Assembly: GCF_000300515.1 (NCBI RefSeq)
Contig: NZ_AMSI01000007.1
Location: 1 to 64,000, forward strand
DNA length: 64,000 bases
Source: Nitratireductor indicus C115
Lineage (GTDB): Bacteria > Pseudomonadota > Alphaproteobacteria > Rhizobiales > Rhizobiaceae
Direction: 5' to 3'
This document shows positions 25,664 to 34,124 of this stretch, piece after piece (position 1 is the stretch's first letter; each line of letters starts with the position of its first letter). The notes below the pieces were generated by a model. The model searched no databases. It saw only the letters and a program-made list of their open reading frames with translations, and was not told the DNA's origin. A program made the translations under genes and the position numbers.

Positions 25664-26509
25664 ATGAAACTAGTACGCTTTGGCGCAGCCGGTGCCGAAA
25701 AGCCCGGCCTTATCGACGGCGATGGCGATCTGCGCGATCTCTCCAACCATATCGCGGACATTGCCGGTGAAACGCTCTCGCCCGAAGGGCTCGCGGCTCT
25801 GGCAGCACTCAATGCATCCTCCCTGCCCCGCATCGCGGAAAAACAGCGGCTCGGCCCCTGTGTCGCAGGCACGGGAAAATTCATCTGCATCGGGCTGAAT
25901 TACAGCGATCACGCGCGCGAAGCCGGCTTGCCCGTACCCACGGAGCCGATCGTTTTCATGAAGGCCACCAGCGCGATCTGCGGTCCCGATGACGATCTCG
26001 TCATCCCGCGGGGCTCCACCAAGACCGATTGGGAAGTGGAACTCGGCATCGTCATAGGCAAGACCGCAAAGCATGTGAGCAAGGAAGACGCACTCGAGCA
26101 TGTGGCCGGCTACTGCGTCCTTCACGATGTTTCCGAACGCGCTTTCCAGAATGAGCGCCAAGGACAATGGACCAAGGGGAAATCCTGCGACACCTTCGGC
26201 CCGACCGGCCCCTGGCTCGTGACCCGCGAAGAGGTTGCCGACCCTCAGAACCTTTCCATGTGGCTGAAGGTGAATGGCGAGACGATGCAGTCCGGCTCCA
26301 CCCGGACGATGGTGTTCGGGGTTGCGGAGCTTGTCAGCTACCTCTCCGATTTCATGTCCCTGCATCCGGGCGATATCATCTCGACCGGCACGCCGCCGGG
26401 CGTCGGCATGGGCCTCTCCCCCCAGCGCTATCTCAAGGCCGGCGATGTGGTGGAACTCGGCATTGAAGGCCTTGGCCAGCAAAGACAGCTTTGCATATCG
26501 TCCAGCTGA
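25664..26509 (+). CDS. FAH-family hydrolase, 2,4-diketo-3-deoxy-L-fuconate hydrolase-like
   Basis: A 281-residue fumarylacetoacetate-hydrolase-family protein. The metal-binding acidic residues lie in TDWEVELGIVIG and HDVSERAFQ, and STGTPPGVGMG is the conserved C-terminal loop. The sequence strongly resembles 2,4-diketo-3-deoxy-L-fuconate hydrolases, which release pyruvate and lactate from the product of the preceding SDR. With the IlvD/Edd dehydratase encoded in the opposite arm it completes a non-phosphorylative sugar-acid route. AGGAAAACACG precedes the start, and a strong terminator follows at 26607. Confidence 0.85.
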   Translation: MKLVRFGAAGAEKPGLIDGDGDLRDLSNHIADIAGETLSPEGLAALAALNASSLPRIAEKQRLGPCVAGTGKFICIGLNYSDHAREAGLPVPTEPIVFMKATSAICGPDDDLVIPRGSTKTDWEVELGIVIGKTAKHVSKEDALEHVAGYCVLHDVSERAFQNERQGQWTKGKSCDTFGPTGPWLVTREEVADPQNLSMWLKVNGETMQSGSTRTMVFGVAELVSYLSDFMSLHPGDIISTGTPPGVGMGLSPQRYLKAGDVVELGIEGLGQQRQLCISSS

Positions 26510-26854
26510 CGGTCTGCGCCGAACACCCGATGCCCCAATGATATCCAGGCGCATCGACTTCGCCCTGCAGAACCACAGGGGCTGACGCTCCTTCCGTGTA
26601 TCCAAGGCCCGCTCTTCGAAAGAAGAGCGGGCTTTTCCGTTTGCGCTTCCGGCATGCTGCAAATGACCTCATCCGGCGCATTCGCACGCCTCACTCACCG
26701 GCCAGAAATGTCGGTTGTTTGTCTTGTTTTACGGGTGCGGCCACGTTGCGGCACCTGCATCTTTTGCCGTTAAATTCAAATAATTCCAAAAGCAAATGAA
26801 AGAGAAACCGAGATCAAATCGGTCGGTGATGCTGTCGAACAAGGACTGCGAATA
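26510..26854. other. 345-bp intergenic region with terminator and tehA leader
   Basis: After the hydrolase stop this gap holds one clear intrinsic terminator (26607-26636). The last 100 bp become AT-rich and should contain the tehA promoter, but I could not pick a convincing -35/-10 pair. Short minus-strand frames here have no recognisable content. Confidence 0.6.
26607..26636 (+). terminator. intrinsic terminator after the SDR-hydrolase operon
   Basis: A perfect 11-bp GC-rich stem (GCCCGCTCTTC at 26607-26617 and its complement at 26622-26632) with a GAAA tetraloop, followed by TTTT. It lies 97 bp after the hydrolase stop. Confidence 0.9.
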
Positions 26855-27847
26855 GTGTTCAAGAAACTTCCAATTATCCCTGCTTCCTTCTTCGCGATGA
26901 CACTAGGATTTGCAGAGACCGGAAATGCCTGGCGAAACGCGACCGCCGCGTTGAATGCTCCGGGCATTGTCGGAGAAATCTTCCAGGTTCTGGCTGTCTT
27001 ATCGTTTTTTGTCTGGGGAGGTCTTTTCCTCAACAAATGGATTTCCCAGACCGCTGCTGCTCGCGAAGAGTTTCGCGATCCGATCCAGGCTTCGTTCATC
27101 GCGCTCATCCCTGAATCGATTATCCTGATTTCACTGGCCTTGCACCCCTATAATCACCCCGTCGCCCTTGCGGCATTCTGGCTCGGCTCCGCGACCAATC
27201 TGCTCTACGGCGCCTATCGCCTGTCCAGAATGTGGGTCGAAAACCGCACGCCTGAGCAGACCACGCCCAACCTGTTCCTGATCTACGCGGCCAGCGTCCT
27301 GGTGAATGCCATTGCAGCGGGCGTGTTTGGCTACATCCTCTACGGATGGGTGCTCTTCGGCATCGGGGCGATTTCCTGGCTGGTTCTCGACTCCGTGATC
27401 AAACAGCAGCTCGTGACGGGCATGCTGCCTGCCAAGACGCGCAATTTCATGGGCATCTACATGGCACCCCCCGTCGTCGCGCTCGTCGCGTATCAGGTCC
27501 TCTCGGGCAACCAGGCTTCGATCCCCGTCATCTACATACTTCTCGGATACTCGCTGTTCATCACAGTGACGGTGATCATGTCCTTCCGTTGGTTGCGGGA
27601 ACAGCCTTTTGCACCGGGATACTGGGCCTACACCTTCGGTATCTCGACACTGGCGCAAGGTCTCCTGATCCTGGCTGAGACGGAAAAACACCCCACCATC
27701 CAGTTCCTGGCAGTGGGAACCCTTGCCCTGGCAACCGCTCTTCTCGGTTTCGTATTGCTCGCCACCCTGCAGGCACTTGCAAGCAACACCTATTTCCCTC
27801 CGCGCCCGGCTTCGGCTCCGGCAGCAGAACCAGGCCCCGCGGGATAA
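26855..27847 (+). CDS. tehA: TehA-like transporter (SLAC1/TDT family)
   Basis: A 330-residue membrane protein with about ten hydrophobic segments. The N-terminus (IPASFFAMTLGFAETGNAWR) matches the TehA start, and the whole layout fits the tellurite-resistance/dicarboxylate transporter (SLAC1-like anion channel) family. It starts with GTG and a weak ribosome site. Alone in its direction, it is convergent with the GlxA-type regulator gene. TehA homologues are anion channels; tellurite resistance is usually an overexpression effect, so the natural substrate here is unknown. The C-terminal tail is rich in proline and alanine. Confidence 0.85.
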   Translation: MFKKLPIIPASFFAMTLGFAETGNAWRNATAALNAPGIVGEIFQVLAVLSFFVWGGLFLNKWISQTAAAREEFRDPIQASFIALIPESIILISLALHPYNHPVALAAFWLGSATNLLYGAYRLSRMWVENRTPEQTTPNLFLIYAASVLVNAIAAGVFGYILYGWVLFGIGAISWLVLDSVIKQQLVTGMLPAKTRNFMGIYMAPPVVALVAYQVLSGNQASIPVIYILLGYSLFITVTVIMSFRWLREQPFAPGYWAYTFGISTLAQGLLILAETEKHPTIQFLAVGTLALATALLGFVLLATLQALASNTYFPPRPASAPAAEPGPAG

Positions 27848-27991
27848 GACAAACATTCAAGGGCTCTTGGGAAACATCAAAGCAACGAGCAATACGCCGA
27901 ACCTGTTGGAGAGGCCCGCATCCTCGTCATCGAAAAGGAAGGCTCAATCTGATTGCTCTCCCGACGGCGAATATCACGCCGCCTCCCGAGC

Positions 27992-28025
27992 CCGGGCAAG
28001 GCCTCTGAAAAGGGGTCTTGCCCGG
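27992..28025. terminator. bidirectional hairpin between tehA and the GlxA-type gene
   Basis: CCGGGCAAG at 27992-28000 pairs perfectly with CTTGCCCGG at 28017-28025; the loop contains an A-run that reads TTTT on the minus strand. It sits between two convergent genes, where a shared terminator is expected. No T-run follows the stem on either side, so termination strength is uncertain. Confidence 0.5.
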
Positions 28026-28042
28026 AATTCAGGAAGAGCCCG

Positions 28043-29032
28043 TCAGGAACCGAAACTGCTCCTGTATTGGATCGGCGTCACACCAAATCGGGTCTTGAAG
28101 GCTCGGGAGAGTTTCTCCACCGTACCGAACCCGCTTTCATGGGCAACGACCTTCAAGGGAAGTTTCGTATTGGCAAGAACCTCCCTCGCGGTATCGAGCC
28201 GCGCTCTGCGGATATATTCGATGGGCGTGATGCCCATTTCATCCTGCACGAGACGGCTCAAATGCCGAAAGCTGATCCCCAGCGCACGTGCCAGGGCCGC
28301 GTTCGACAATTCGTCGCGAATATTCCGTTCCACATGGGTCTTGAACCGCTCGATCTTCTCATTGCCGCTCTTGGAGACCACCAGGCTCGGACTGTATTGC
28401 AGTTGACCGCCCAGACGATGCGCAACGACGATGAGTTTGCGCGCCACCGCGAGCGAAATGCCCGAACCGAAATCCTGCTGGACAAGGGCAAGCGCCAGAT
28501 CGATGCCCGCCGTCACGCCGGCGGAGGTGATGAGCGGTTCGTCATAAATGAACAGGGGATCAGGATCGATCGACACACTGGGGAATTTTTTTGCAAGAAG
28601 AGGTGCGGCTTGCCAATGCGTGGTCGCCTTTTTTCCGTTGAGAAGACCGGCTGCACCCAGATAGAAAGCGCCCGTGCAAATCGAGCCGTAACGCCGCACA
28701 TGCAAAGCCTGCTCACATAAATACGAAACAAGACGCTTGTCGGGTTGCGAGGTCGGAACATCCGGCCCACCGACCACGAGTATCGTTTCATACTGGTCCC
28801 CAGCCGCACCGACACAAATATCGGGAACAAGCTGCATGCCATTGGACGCCTGAAGAATGTCAGGGGTCGGACCGATAACCACAATCTCATAGCGATCGTC
28901 GGCGGGAACGAGCCCGTTCGCTTCGGCAAAAACATCAAGGGGACCGGCCAGATCGAGCGCCTGAAAATTCGGAAAAACGAGAAACGCGATACGTCTCACC
29001 GGCTTCCTCCAGGCATGGGTTTCAACTGCCAT
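28043..29032 (-). CDS. GlxA-family transcriptional regulator (DJ-1/PfpI + AraC)
   Basis: About 329 residues: an N-terminal DJ-1/PfpI amidotransferase-like domain (about 10-185; IAFLVFPNFQALDLAGPLDVF and the cysteine loop YGSICTGAFYLG) and a C-terminal AraC/XylS DNA-binding domain with two helix-turn-helices (RALGISFRHLSRLVQDEMG and AHESGFGTVEKLSRAFKTRFG). Such regulators (GlxA, CdhR, ArgR-type) often control use of amines or quaternary ammonium compounds. I chose the ATG at 29032; a TTG at 29059 would add nine residues. No obvious target gene is adjacent except tehA. Confidence 0.88.
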   Translation of the reverse strand: MAVETHAWRKPVRRIAFLVFPNFQALDLAGPLDVFAEANGLVPADDRYEIVVIGPTPDILQASNGMQLVPDICVGAAGDQYETILVVGGPDVPTSQPDKRLVSYLCEQALHVRRYGSICTGAFYLGAAGLLNGKKATTHWQAAPLLAKKFPSVSIDPDPLFIYDEPLITSAGVTAGIDLALALVQQDFGSGISLAVARKLIVVAHRLGGQLQYSPSLVVSKSGNEKIERFKTHVERNIRDELSNAALARALGISFRHLSRLVQDEMGITPIEYIRRARLDTAREVLANTKLPLKVVAHESGFGTVEKLSRAFKTRFGVTPIQYRSSFGS

Positions 29033-29608
29033 ATGTCTCTTCGGAGGAGAATTTCCCAATAATTCGAGCAGCCGAAACTGGAGAAGACATGCTTCATTTT
29101 AAATAATCGATTTAAATAAAATAAAGATAGACGAATAATATTACTCGATTTCAACTTTGAAAATTCCGCCACAAAAACATCAATTTATAATTATCAGCGC
29201 TGAAATAACTATACAATGCTCGCGGACACAAAATTTCGGCAAGCGCCCGCGACAATCCAGCCGTCTCCATCCCCGCGCACCTGACGGTTCCACGCTTATC
29301 GGCAATCGGCTTTTCTGCATATTCAGCATGGCTTTCCAGTTCAACGTTTTCTCCGCTTAGGCCTTGGTCACGGCTCACAACCGGCACGCAGATTTCCCAC
29401 GCCGCACTCTGCTTCCCCTGTTATTCTCTGCTCAAAGGACGTGCCTATCGCGTGAAAGATGGGTGAAGACAAGCTGACCTGCCTTCCCGGCAGGCGCATG
29501 CTCGCTTCCCATGTCGACATGGCTTACCTCGAAATTCCTTCACAACGCCGTATTGAAATCGATTTCATTGTATGGTTCCATTTCAGAACCAACTTGGGAG
29601 GAAGCCTC
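29033..29608. other. 576-bp intergenic region, AT-rich, between divergent GlxA-type regulator and sugar ABC operon
   Basis: The left part (about 29095-29220) is clearly richer in A and T than the surroundings and contains the inverted repeat TTTAAAT-N5-ATTTAAA (29098-29116), a possible site for the GlxA-type regulator. The right part holds a LacI-type palindrome (29554-29567) and a second inverted repeat (29573-29591). A 78-codon minus-strand frame across 29151-29387 has no recognisable features and I do not call it a gene. Confidence 0.6.
29554..29567. promoter_or_regulatory. candidate LacI-type operator (TGAAATCGATTTCA)
   Basis: A perfect 14-bp palindrome with a central CG, 41 bp before the GTG start of the sugar-binding protein gene. 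CG-centred palindromes of this length are typical LacI/GalR operators, and a LacI gene lies in the same operon (34121-35155). The second repeat TGGTTC-N7-GAACCA at 29573-29591 follows six bases later. Confidence 0.6.
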
Positions 29609-30634
29609 GTGAAGAAACTTGCAGCACTTGCCATGTCCACGGTTGCGGCAATCGCCGTGACCGCCTTTTCCGCCAATGCGGAAGATTTCAAGATCGGCCT
29701 GTCCAACGGCTGGGTCGGCTCCGAATGGCGCACCCAGATGATCGAGGAGGCCCAGGCGGCCGCAGCGGCCTGGAAAGACAAGGGCGTAAATGTCGAGGTT
29801 GTGGTGCAGAGCGCCAATGTCGACGTGCCGGGCCAGATCGCTCATGTTCGCAATTTCATCAATGAAGGCGTCGATGCCATCATCATCAATCCCAACAGCC
29901 CGACCGCCTTCGACCCTGTCTTCGCGCAAGCCAAGGAAGCCGGCATTCTGGTGATCTCCACCGATGCCGAGGTTTCTTCGCCCGATGCCGTCTATGTGGG
30001 CATCGACCAGAAGGCATGGGGTGCCGCAGGTGCCGAATGGCTCGCCAAGGCGCTCGACGGCAAAGGCAATGTGGTCGCCATCAACGGTGTTGCCGGTCAT
30101 CCGGCCAACGAGATGCGCGTCGCCGGCTATCGCGAGGTCTTCGCAAACTATCCCGACATCAAGGTCGTCAACGAAGTCAACGCCAACTGGGACCAGGCGC
30201 AAGGCCAGCAGGCCATGCAGAACCTGCTCGCCACCTATCCCGACATCAAGGGCGTCTGGGTTCAGGACGGCATGGCGGCTGGCGCGTGGAAATCCATCAT
30301 CGATGCGGGCAAGACTGGCGATATCGCTGCAACCGGCGAAATCCGCAAGGACTTCATCGACCTTTGGGTGAAGGACAAGCTGAATTCCGGCGCGTCGGTG
30401 AACCCTCCCGGCGTCATGGCCTCCGCGCTCAATGTCGCCGTACTGATGCTTCAGGGCAAGGAACTGAAGGAGCCCGCCACGGCCGGCCAGTACAAGAACG
30501 CCATGTACCTGCCGATCCCCTTCATCGATTCTTCCAATCTGGATGAGGCTGTGAAGCAGGTCGAAGGCAAGCCCGGCTATTATTCCTACACCAGCCAGCT
30601 TTCCATCGAAGACGCAGAAGCACTCTTCAAATAA
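29609..30634 (+). CDS. ribose-type ABC transporter sugar-binding protein
   Basis: A 341-residue periplasmic binding protein of the ribose/galactose type (peripla_BP_4 fold). The start is a GTG at 29609 with GGGAGGAAG in front; it gives a normal signal peptide (KKLAALAMSTVAAIAVTAFSANA, cut near residue 25), whereas upstream in-frame codons give an unlikely N-terminus. The mature part begins EDFKIGLSNGWVGSEWR and shows INEGVDAIIINPNSP and GVAGHPANEMR, where ribose-binding proteins contact ligand. It leads the operon of ATPase, two permeases, LacI regulator, dehydrogenase and kinase. Confidence 0.9.
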   Translation: MKKLAALAMSTVAAIAVTAFSANAEDFKIGLSNGWVGSEWRTQMIEEAQAAAAAWKDKGVNVEVVVQSANVDVPGQIAHVRNFINEGVDAIIINPNSPTAFDPVFAQAKEAGILVISTDAEVSSPDAVYVGIDQKAWGAAGAEWLAKALDGKGNVVAINGVAGHPANEMRVAGYREVFANYPDIKVVNEVNANWDQAQGQQAMQNLLATYPDIKGVWVQDGMAAGAWKSIIDAGKTGDIAATGEIRKDFIDLWVKDKLNSGASVNPPGVMASALNVAVLMLQGKELKEPATAGQYKNAMYLPIPFIDSSNLDEAVKQVEGKPGYYSYTSQLSIEDAEALFK

Positions 30635-30655
30635 GATTTCCCGAAGCAGAATTTC

Positions 30656-30690
30656 CCGGCGGCGGCAAAGCATCGCGCTGACGCCGCCGG
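30656..30690 (+). other. intercistronic hairpin after the binding-protein gene
   Basis: CCGGCGGCG (30656-30664) pairs perfectly with CGCCGCCGG (30682-30690), followed by TTTCCTC. It lies in the 78-bp gap between binding protein and ATPase genes. Such hairpins usually stabilise the upstream message or cause partial termination, giving more binding protein than membrane parts. Confidence 0.6.
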
Positions 30691-30712
30691 TTTCCTCGGG
30701 AAGGAGCATTCC

Positions 30713-32224
30713 ATGTCGAAGCTGGTTCTTCGCGACGTAAGCAAGACTTACGGCGCAACGGTGGCTCTCAGCCATGGCGACCTCACGCTCGAGGCGGGCG
30801 AGGTGCATGTGCTGATCGGCTCCAACGGTTCAGGCAAAAGCACGCTCTGCAAGATTGTGGCAGGCAGCGTCCGCCCGGATTCCGGCCGTGTTGAAATTGA
30901 CGGCAAACCCGTCGCCATATCCGGCCCGCAGGCCGCCAGAACGCTTGGCATCGGCATATTCTATCAGGAACTCAGCCTCGCCGCCCGCCGCACGGTTGAG
31001 GAGAATATCTGCCTGTCCGACCTTCCGATGAAGGCCGGATTGTTTATCGACCGGGCGACCCTTTCAGATCGCGCCGCGCGCTACATTGCCCTGTTCGATG
31101 GGGTGACGGGCGAAGGCTTTGCCGCCGATGCGCCGGTCGATACGCTGCGCGCCGATCAGCGCCAGCTTGTCGAAATCATGAAAACCCTTGCAAGCGAAGC
31201 CCCGATCCTGATCTTCGACGAGCCCACTTCCGCGCTCGATCGGGCACAGGTGGACCGGTTCTTCGAAATATTGCGCGGACTGAAAAACGACAGCAGAACC
31301 ATCGTCTTCATTTCCCACCGCATGGACGAGATATTCGCCATCGGCGACCGTGTGACAATCATTCGCGACGGCAGAACCATCTCATCCATGGCCATTGCCG
31401 ACACCCAGCCACCTGCCCTCATCCGCCTGATGGTTGGCGAGAAGGAGGAACTGGCTTCCGCCAGCGCCCCTGCTCCCGCACCCGATGCCGGCAAAACCGC
31501 ACTGGCGGTGTCCGGGCTGTCAGGCCCTGGCTTCGCAAATGTGGGTTTCGACCTGAAACATGGTGAAATCCTGGGTTTCGGAGGCCTTCACGGCCAGGGT
31601 CAATCGGCGGCTCTGCGCGCGCTTTTCGGTGCAAATCCATATGTTTCCGGGACTGTCTCACTGGCCGGGCATCCGGTGCGAATTGCAACCCCCGCCGAGG
31701 CAATCCGTCAAGGCTTCGCCTATGTGTCGGGCGACCGCAGACGCGATGGTGTCATCACGGGCCGCTCCATTCTGGAAAACGTCACGCCGATCCATTTCCT
31801 GCGCCGACGCCTTGCACTGGTGCGACCGGGCGCGCTGCGCAAGGCGGCCGAACCTGCCATTTCAGCCATGAAAACCCGCTTCGCCGGCTTTTCCCATCCC
31901 ATCGATTCCCTGTCGGGCGGCAACCAGCAGAAAGTGGTCATCGCCCGCTGGCTGATCGACAGGCCGGACATCCTGCTTCTCGACGATCCCACCAAGGGTA
32001 TAGACCTCTCCGCCAAGGCCGATCTCTTTGCTCTGATCCGAGAGCTTGCCGCGCACGGCATGGCGATCATCCTCTATTCCTCGGAGGATGCGGAGCTTCT
32101 GGCCAATGCCGACCGCATTCTCGTCTTCAACGGCGGCAGGCCTGTCCGCGAGCTCACCGGCGAGGACCGCACCCGCTACAATCTCTACCAGGCCGCCTAC
32201 GAAGCTGCCTTTGGGGCCGCATGA
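30713..32224 (+). CDS. ribose-type ABC transporter ATPase (two fused ATPase domains)
   Basis: A 503-residue double ATPase like RbsA/XylG/MglA. The first domain has Walker A (GSNGSGKSTLC, about 36-46), a divergent signature (LRADQRQLVEIMKTL) and Walker B (ILIFDEPTSALD). The second has a degenerate Walker A (GLHGQGQSAALRALFG) but a standard signature (LSGGNQQKVVIARWL) and Walker B (LLLDDPTKGID); this asymmetry is normal for the family. An alanine/proline-rich linker (about 245-258) joins them. GGGAAGGAG precedes the start. Its stop overlaps the permease ATG. Confidence 0.95.
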   Translation: MSKLVLRDVSKTYGATVALSHGDLTLEAGEVHVLIGSNGSGKSTLCKIVAGSVRPDSGRVEIDGKPVAISGPQAARTLGIGIFYQELSLAARRTVEENICLSDLPMKAGLFIDRATLSDRAARYIALFDGVTGEGFAADAPVDTLRADQRQLVEIMKTLASEAPILIFDEPTSALDRAQVDRFFEILRGLKNDSRTIVFISHRMDEIFAIGDRVTIIRDGRTISSMAIADTQPPALIRLMVGEKEELASASAPAPAPDAGKTALAVSGLSGPGFANVGFDLKHGEILGFGGLHGQGQSAALRALFGANPYVSGTVSLAGHPVRIATPAEAIRQGFAYVSGDRRRDGVITGRSILENVTPIHFLRRRLALVRPGALRKAAEPAISAMKTRFAGFSHPIDSLSGGNQQKVVIARWLIDRPDILLLDDPTKGIDLSAKADLFALIRELAAHGMAIILYSSEDAELLANADRILVFNGGRPVRELTGEDRTRYNLYQAAYEAAFGAA

Positions 32225-33171
32225 TGGCACGCATTCTTGCCCGTTATCCGTTTCTGCCGGCACTTGTCATCGCGCTCGTGCTGCTCGCTTTGAACGGCCT
32301 CTACCAGCCGCGCAGCGTCAGCCTGATCGGCCTGACCGGTCTAACCAAGACCTATCTGGCGCTGATGCTGCTTGCCATCGCGCAGACCTATGTCGTCTAT
32401 GCGGGCGACATCGACCTTTCCGTGGGCGCCATCGTTTCGCTGGTGAATGTGGTTCTCGTCGTGCTGATGGAGCGATGGGGCGGAGGTGGAGTGTCCATTT
32501 TCGCGGCCATGGCCGCCGGGCTTTTGGTCGGCCTTGCCTGCGGGCTCATCAACGGTCTCGTCGTCGCCGCTCTGCGTCTTCAGGCGATCGTCGCCACTTT
32601 CGCCACATCGATCTTCTTCACCGGCGTCGCTCTCTGGGTCCTGCCGGTGGCCGGCCTACCCGCGCCAACCGCCTTCTGGCGCACCTATGGCGGTCGCTTC
32701 TTCGAGGTGCCCTTCGTCTTCTATGCGGTTCTCTTGCTTGCCCTTGTTCTCTACCTCATGGCGCGGCTACGGCTCACCACCCAGCTTCTGGCCGTCGGTG
32801 ACGACGCGCAATCGGCCTTCCAGAGCGGCCTTCCCGTCACCGCGATCCGCATCAAGGGTTATGCGCTATGCGGTTTGTTCGCGGCGCTCGCCGCCTTCTG
32901 CATCACCGGCGACACAGCAAGCGGCGATCCGCTGGTGGGCGGCAAGATGACCCTGTTTTCGGTCGCGGCCGTGGTTCTTGGCGGTGCGGCGCTGTCCGGC
33001 GGCTTCGGCACAGTGGTCGGCTCTGTCTTCGGCGCACTCATTATCGGCCTCATCAATTCATTGGTCTATTTCGTGGGCACCCCGTCCGAGTGGCAAAACC
33101 TCGTTCAGGGTCTGGCGATCCTGATTGCCCTCATGGCCGGCATTCTCGTGGGACGGAGGACAAGGCGATGA
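32221..33171 (+). CDS. ribose-type ABC transporter permease (RbsC-like), first
   Basis: A 316-residue permease with about nine hydrophobic segments and the family motif YAGDIDLSVGAIVSLVN in the first third and AAVVLGGAALSGGFGTVVGS near the end. It overlaps the ATPase gene (ATGA) and the second permease gene (ATGA at 33168-33171). Two different permease genes imply a heterodimeric channel. Confidence 0.93.
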   Translation: MMARILARYPFLPALVIALVLLALNGLYQPRSVSLIGLTGLTKTYLALMLLAIAQTYVVYAGDIDLSVGAIVSLVNVVLVVLMERWGGGGVSIFAAMAAGLLVGLACGLINGLVVAALRLQAIVATFATSIFFTGVALWVLPVAGLPAPTAFWRTYGGRFFEVPFVFYAVLLLALVLYLMARLRLTTQLLAVGDDAQSAFQSGLPVTAIRIKGYALCGLFAALAAFCITGDTASGDPLVGGKMTLFSVAAVVLGGAALSGGFGTVVGSVFGALIIGLINSLVYFVGTPSEWQNLVQGLAILIALMAGILVGRRTRR

Positions 33172-34124
33172 ACGGCATTCCGCCCCTTTTCCGGCAGCCG
33201 CTTGCCATCGCGCTTCTTTTGATCGCAGTCCTTCTTGTCCTCGGCGAACAGCTGAGCCCGGGCTTCGCCTCGATGCAGCAGATTCTGCGGCTCCTCATCG
33301 TGGCTGCCCTGCTCGGCATCGTCGCCGCCGGCCAGAACCTCGTCATTCTGGGTGGACGTGAGGGTATCGACCTGTCGGTCGGCGGCATCATTTCCCTGTC
33401 GGCCATCATTGCCGGAAACCTGATGAACGGCGCTGATGCCGGCATTCCGCTCGCCATTGCCGGCTGCATCGTGGCCGGAGCGTTTTTCGGCCTGCTCAAC
33501 GGACTGGGCGTCACGCTTCTACGCATCCCGCCTCTGGTCATGACGCTCGGCATGCTCGGCGTTCTGCAAGGACTGCTCGTGGTGATCCGCAACGGCATCC
33601 CCTCCGGGCGCGCTGCTCCTGTCCTGTCGCAATTCGTCACCCAACCCGTCCTCTTCGGCCTGCCTGGCATCATATGGCTCTGGATCGCCGTAGGCCTTCT
33701 GATGGCGTTCCTCTTGCGGCGTACGGTGTTCGGCCAGCGCATCTACGCGATAGGCTCCAATGAACACGCCGCGATCATGGCCGGCGTTCCGGCAGCGAGG
33801 ATCCGCATCCTGCTGTTTGTCCTCTCCGGCGTCTTTGCTGCCATCGCAGGCATCTGCCTGCTCGGCTATTCGGGTTCCTCCTTCGCCAATGTCGGTGAGC
33901 AATACATGCTGCCCTCCATCATCGCCGTGGTGTTCGGCGGCACCTCGCTTGCCGGCGGCAAGGGCGGCTACACCGGCACCATGGCCGGGGCGGTCATGCT
34001 GGTGGTGCTCCAAAGCATCCTGACCACCATCAACATCGAGGAATCGGGACGCCAGATGATCTTCGGCGCCACCCTTCTCGTGCTGATGTTGTTTTATGGC
34101 CGAGGAAGGGCCATGCGCACATGA
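33168..34124 (+). CDS. ribose-type ABC transporter permease (RbsC-like), second
   Basis: A 318-residue permease. The correct start is the ATG at 33168, which overlaps the stop of the first permease; a longer frame continues upstream only as a shadow. Motifs are GGREGIDLSVGGIISLSA and VVFGGTSLAGGKGGYTGT. The C-terminus overlaps the ATG of the LacI gene by 4 bp, so transporter and regulator are translated in one chain. Confidence 0.93.
   Translation: MNGIPPLFRQPLAIALLLIAVLLVLGEQLSPGFASMQQILRLLIVAALLGIVAAGQNLVILGGREGIDLSVGGIISLSAIIAGNLMNGADAGIPLAIAGCIVAGAFFGLLNGLGVTLLRIPPLVMTLGMLGVLQGLLVVIRNGIPSGRAAPVLSQFVTQPVLFGLPGIIWLWIAVGLLMAFLLRRTVFGQRIYAIGSNEHAAIMAGVPAARIRILLFVLSGVFAAIAGICLLGYSGSSFANVGEQYMLPSIIAVVFGGTSLAGGKGGYTGTMAGAVMLVVLQSILTTINIEESGRQMIFGATLLVLMLFYGRGRAMRT

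Noticed and set aside
29151-29387. A 78-codon minus-strand frame in the gap before the sugar ABC operon
   Set aside because: No ribosome site, no recognisable motif, and its N-terminal half lies in ordinary leader DNA. It could be a decayed gene, but I cannot support that.
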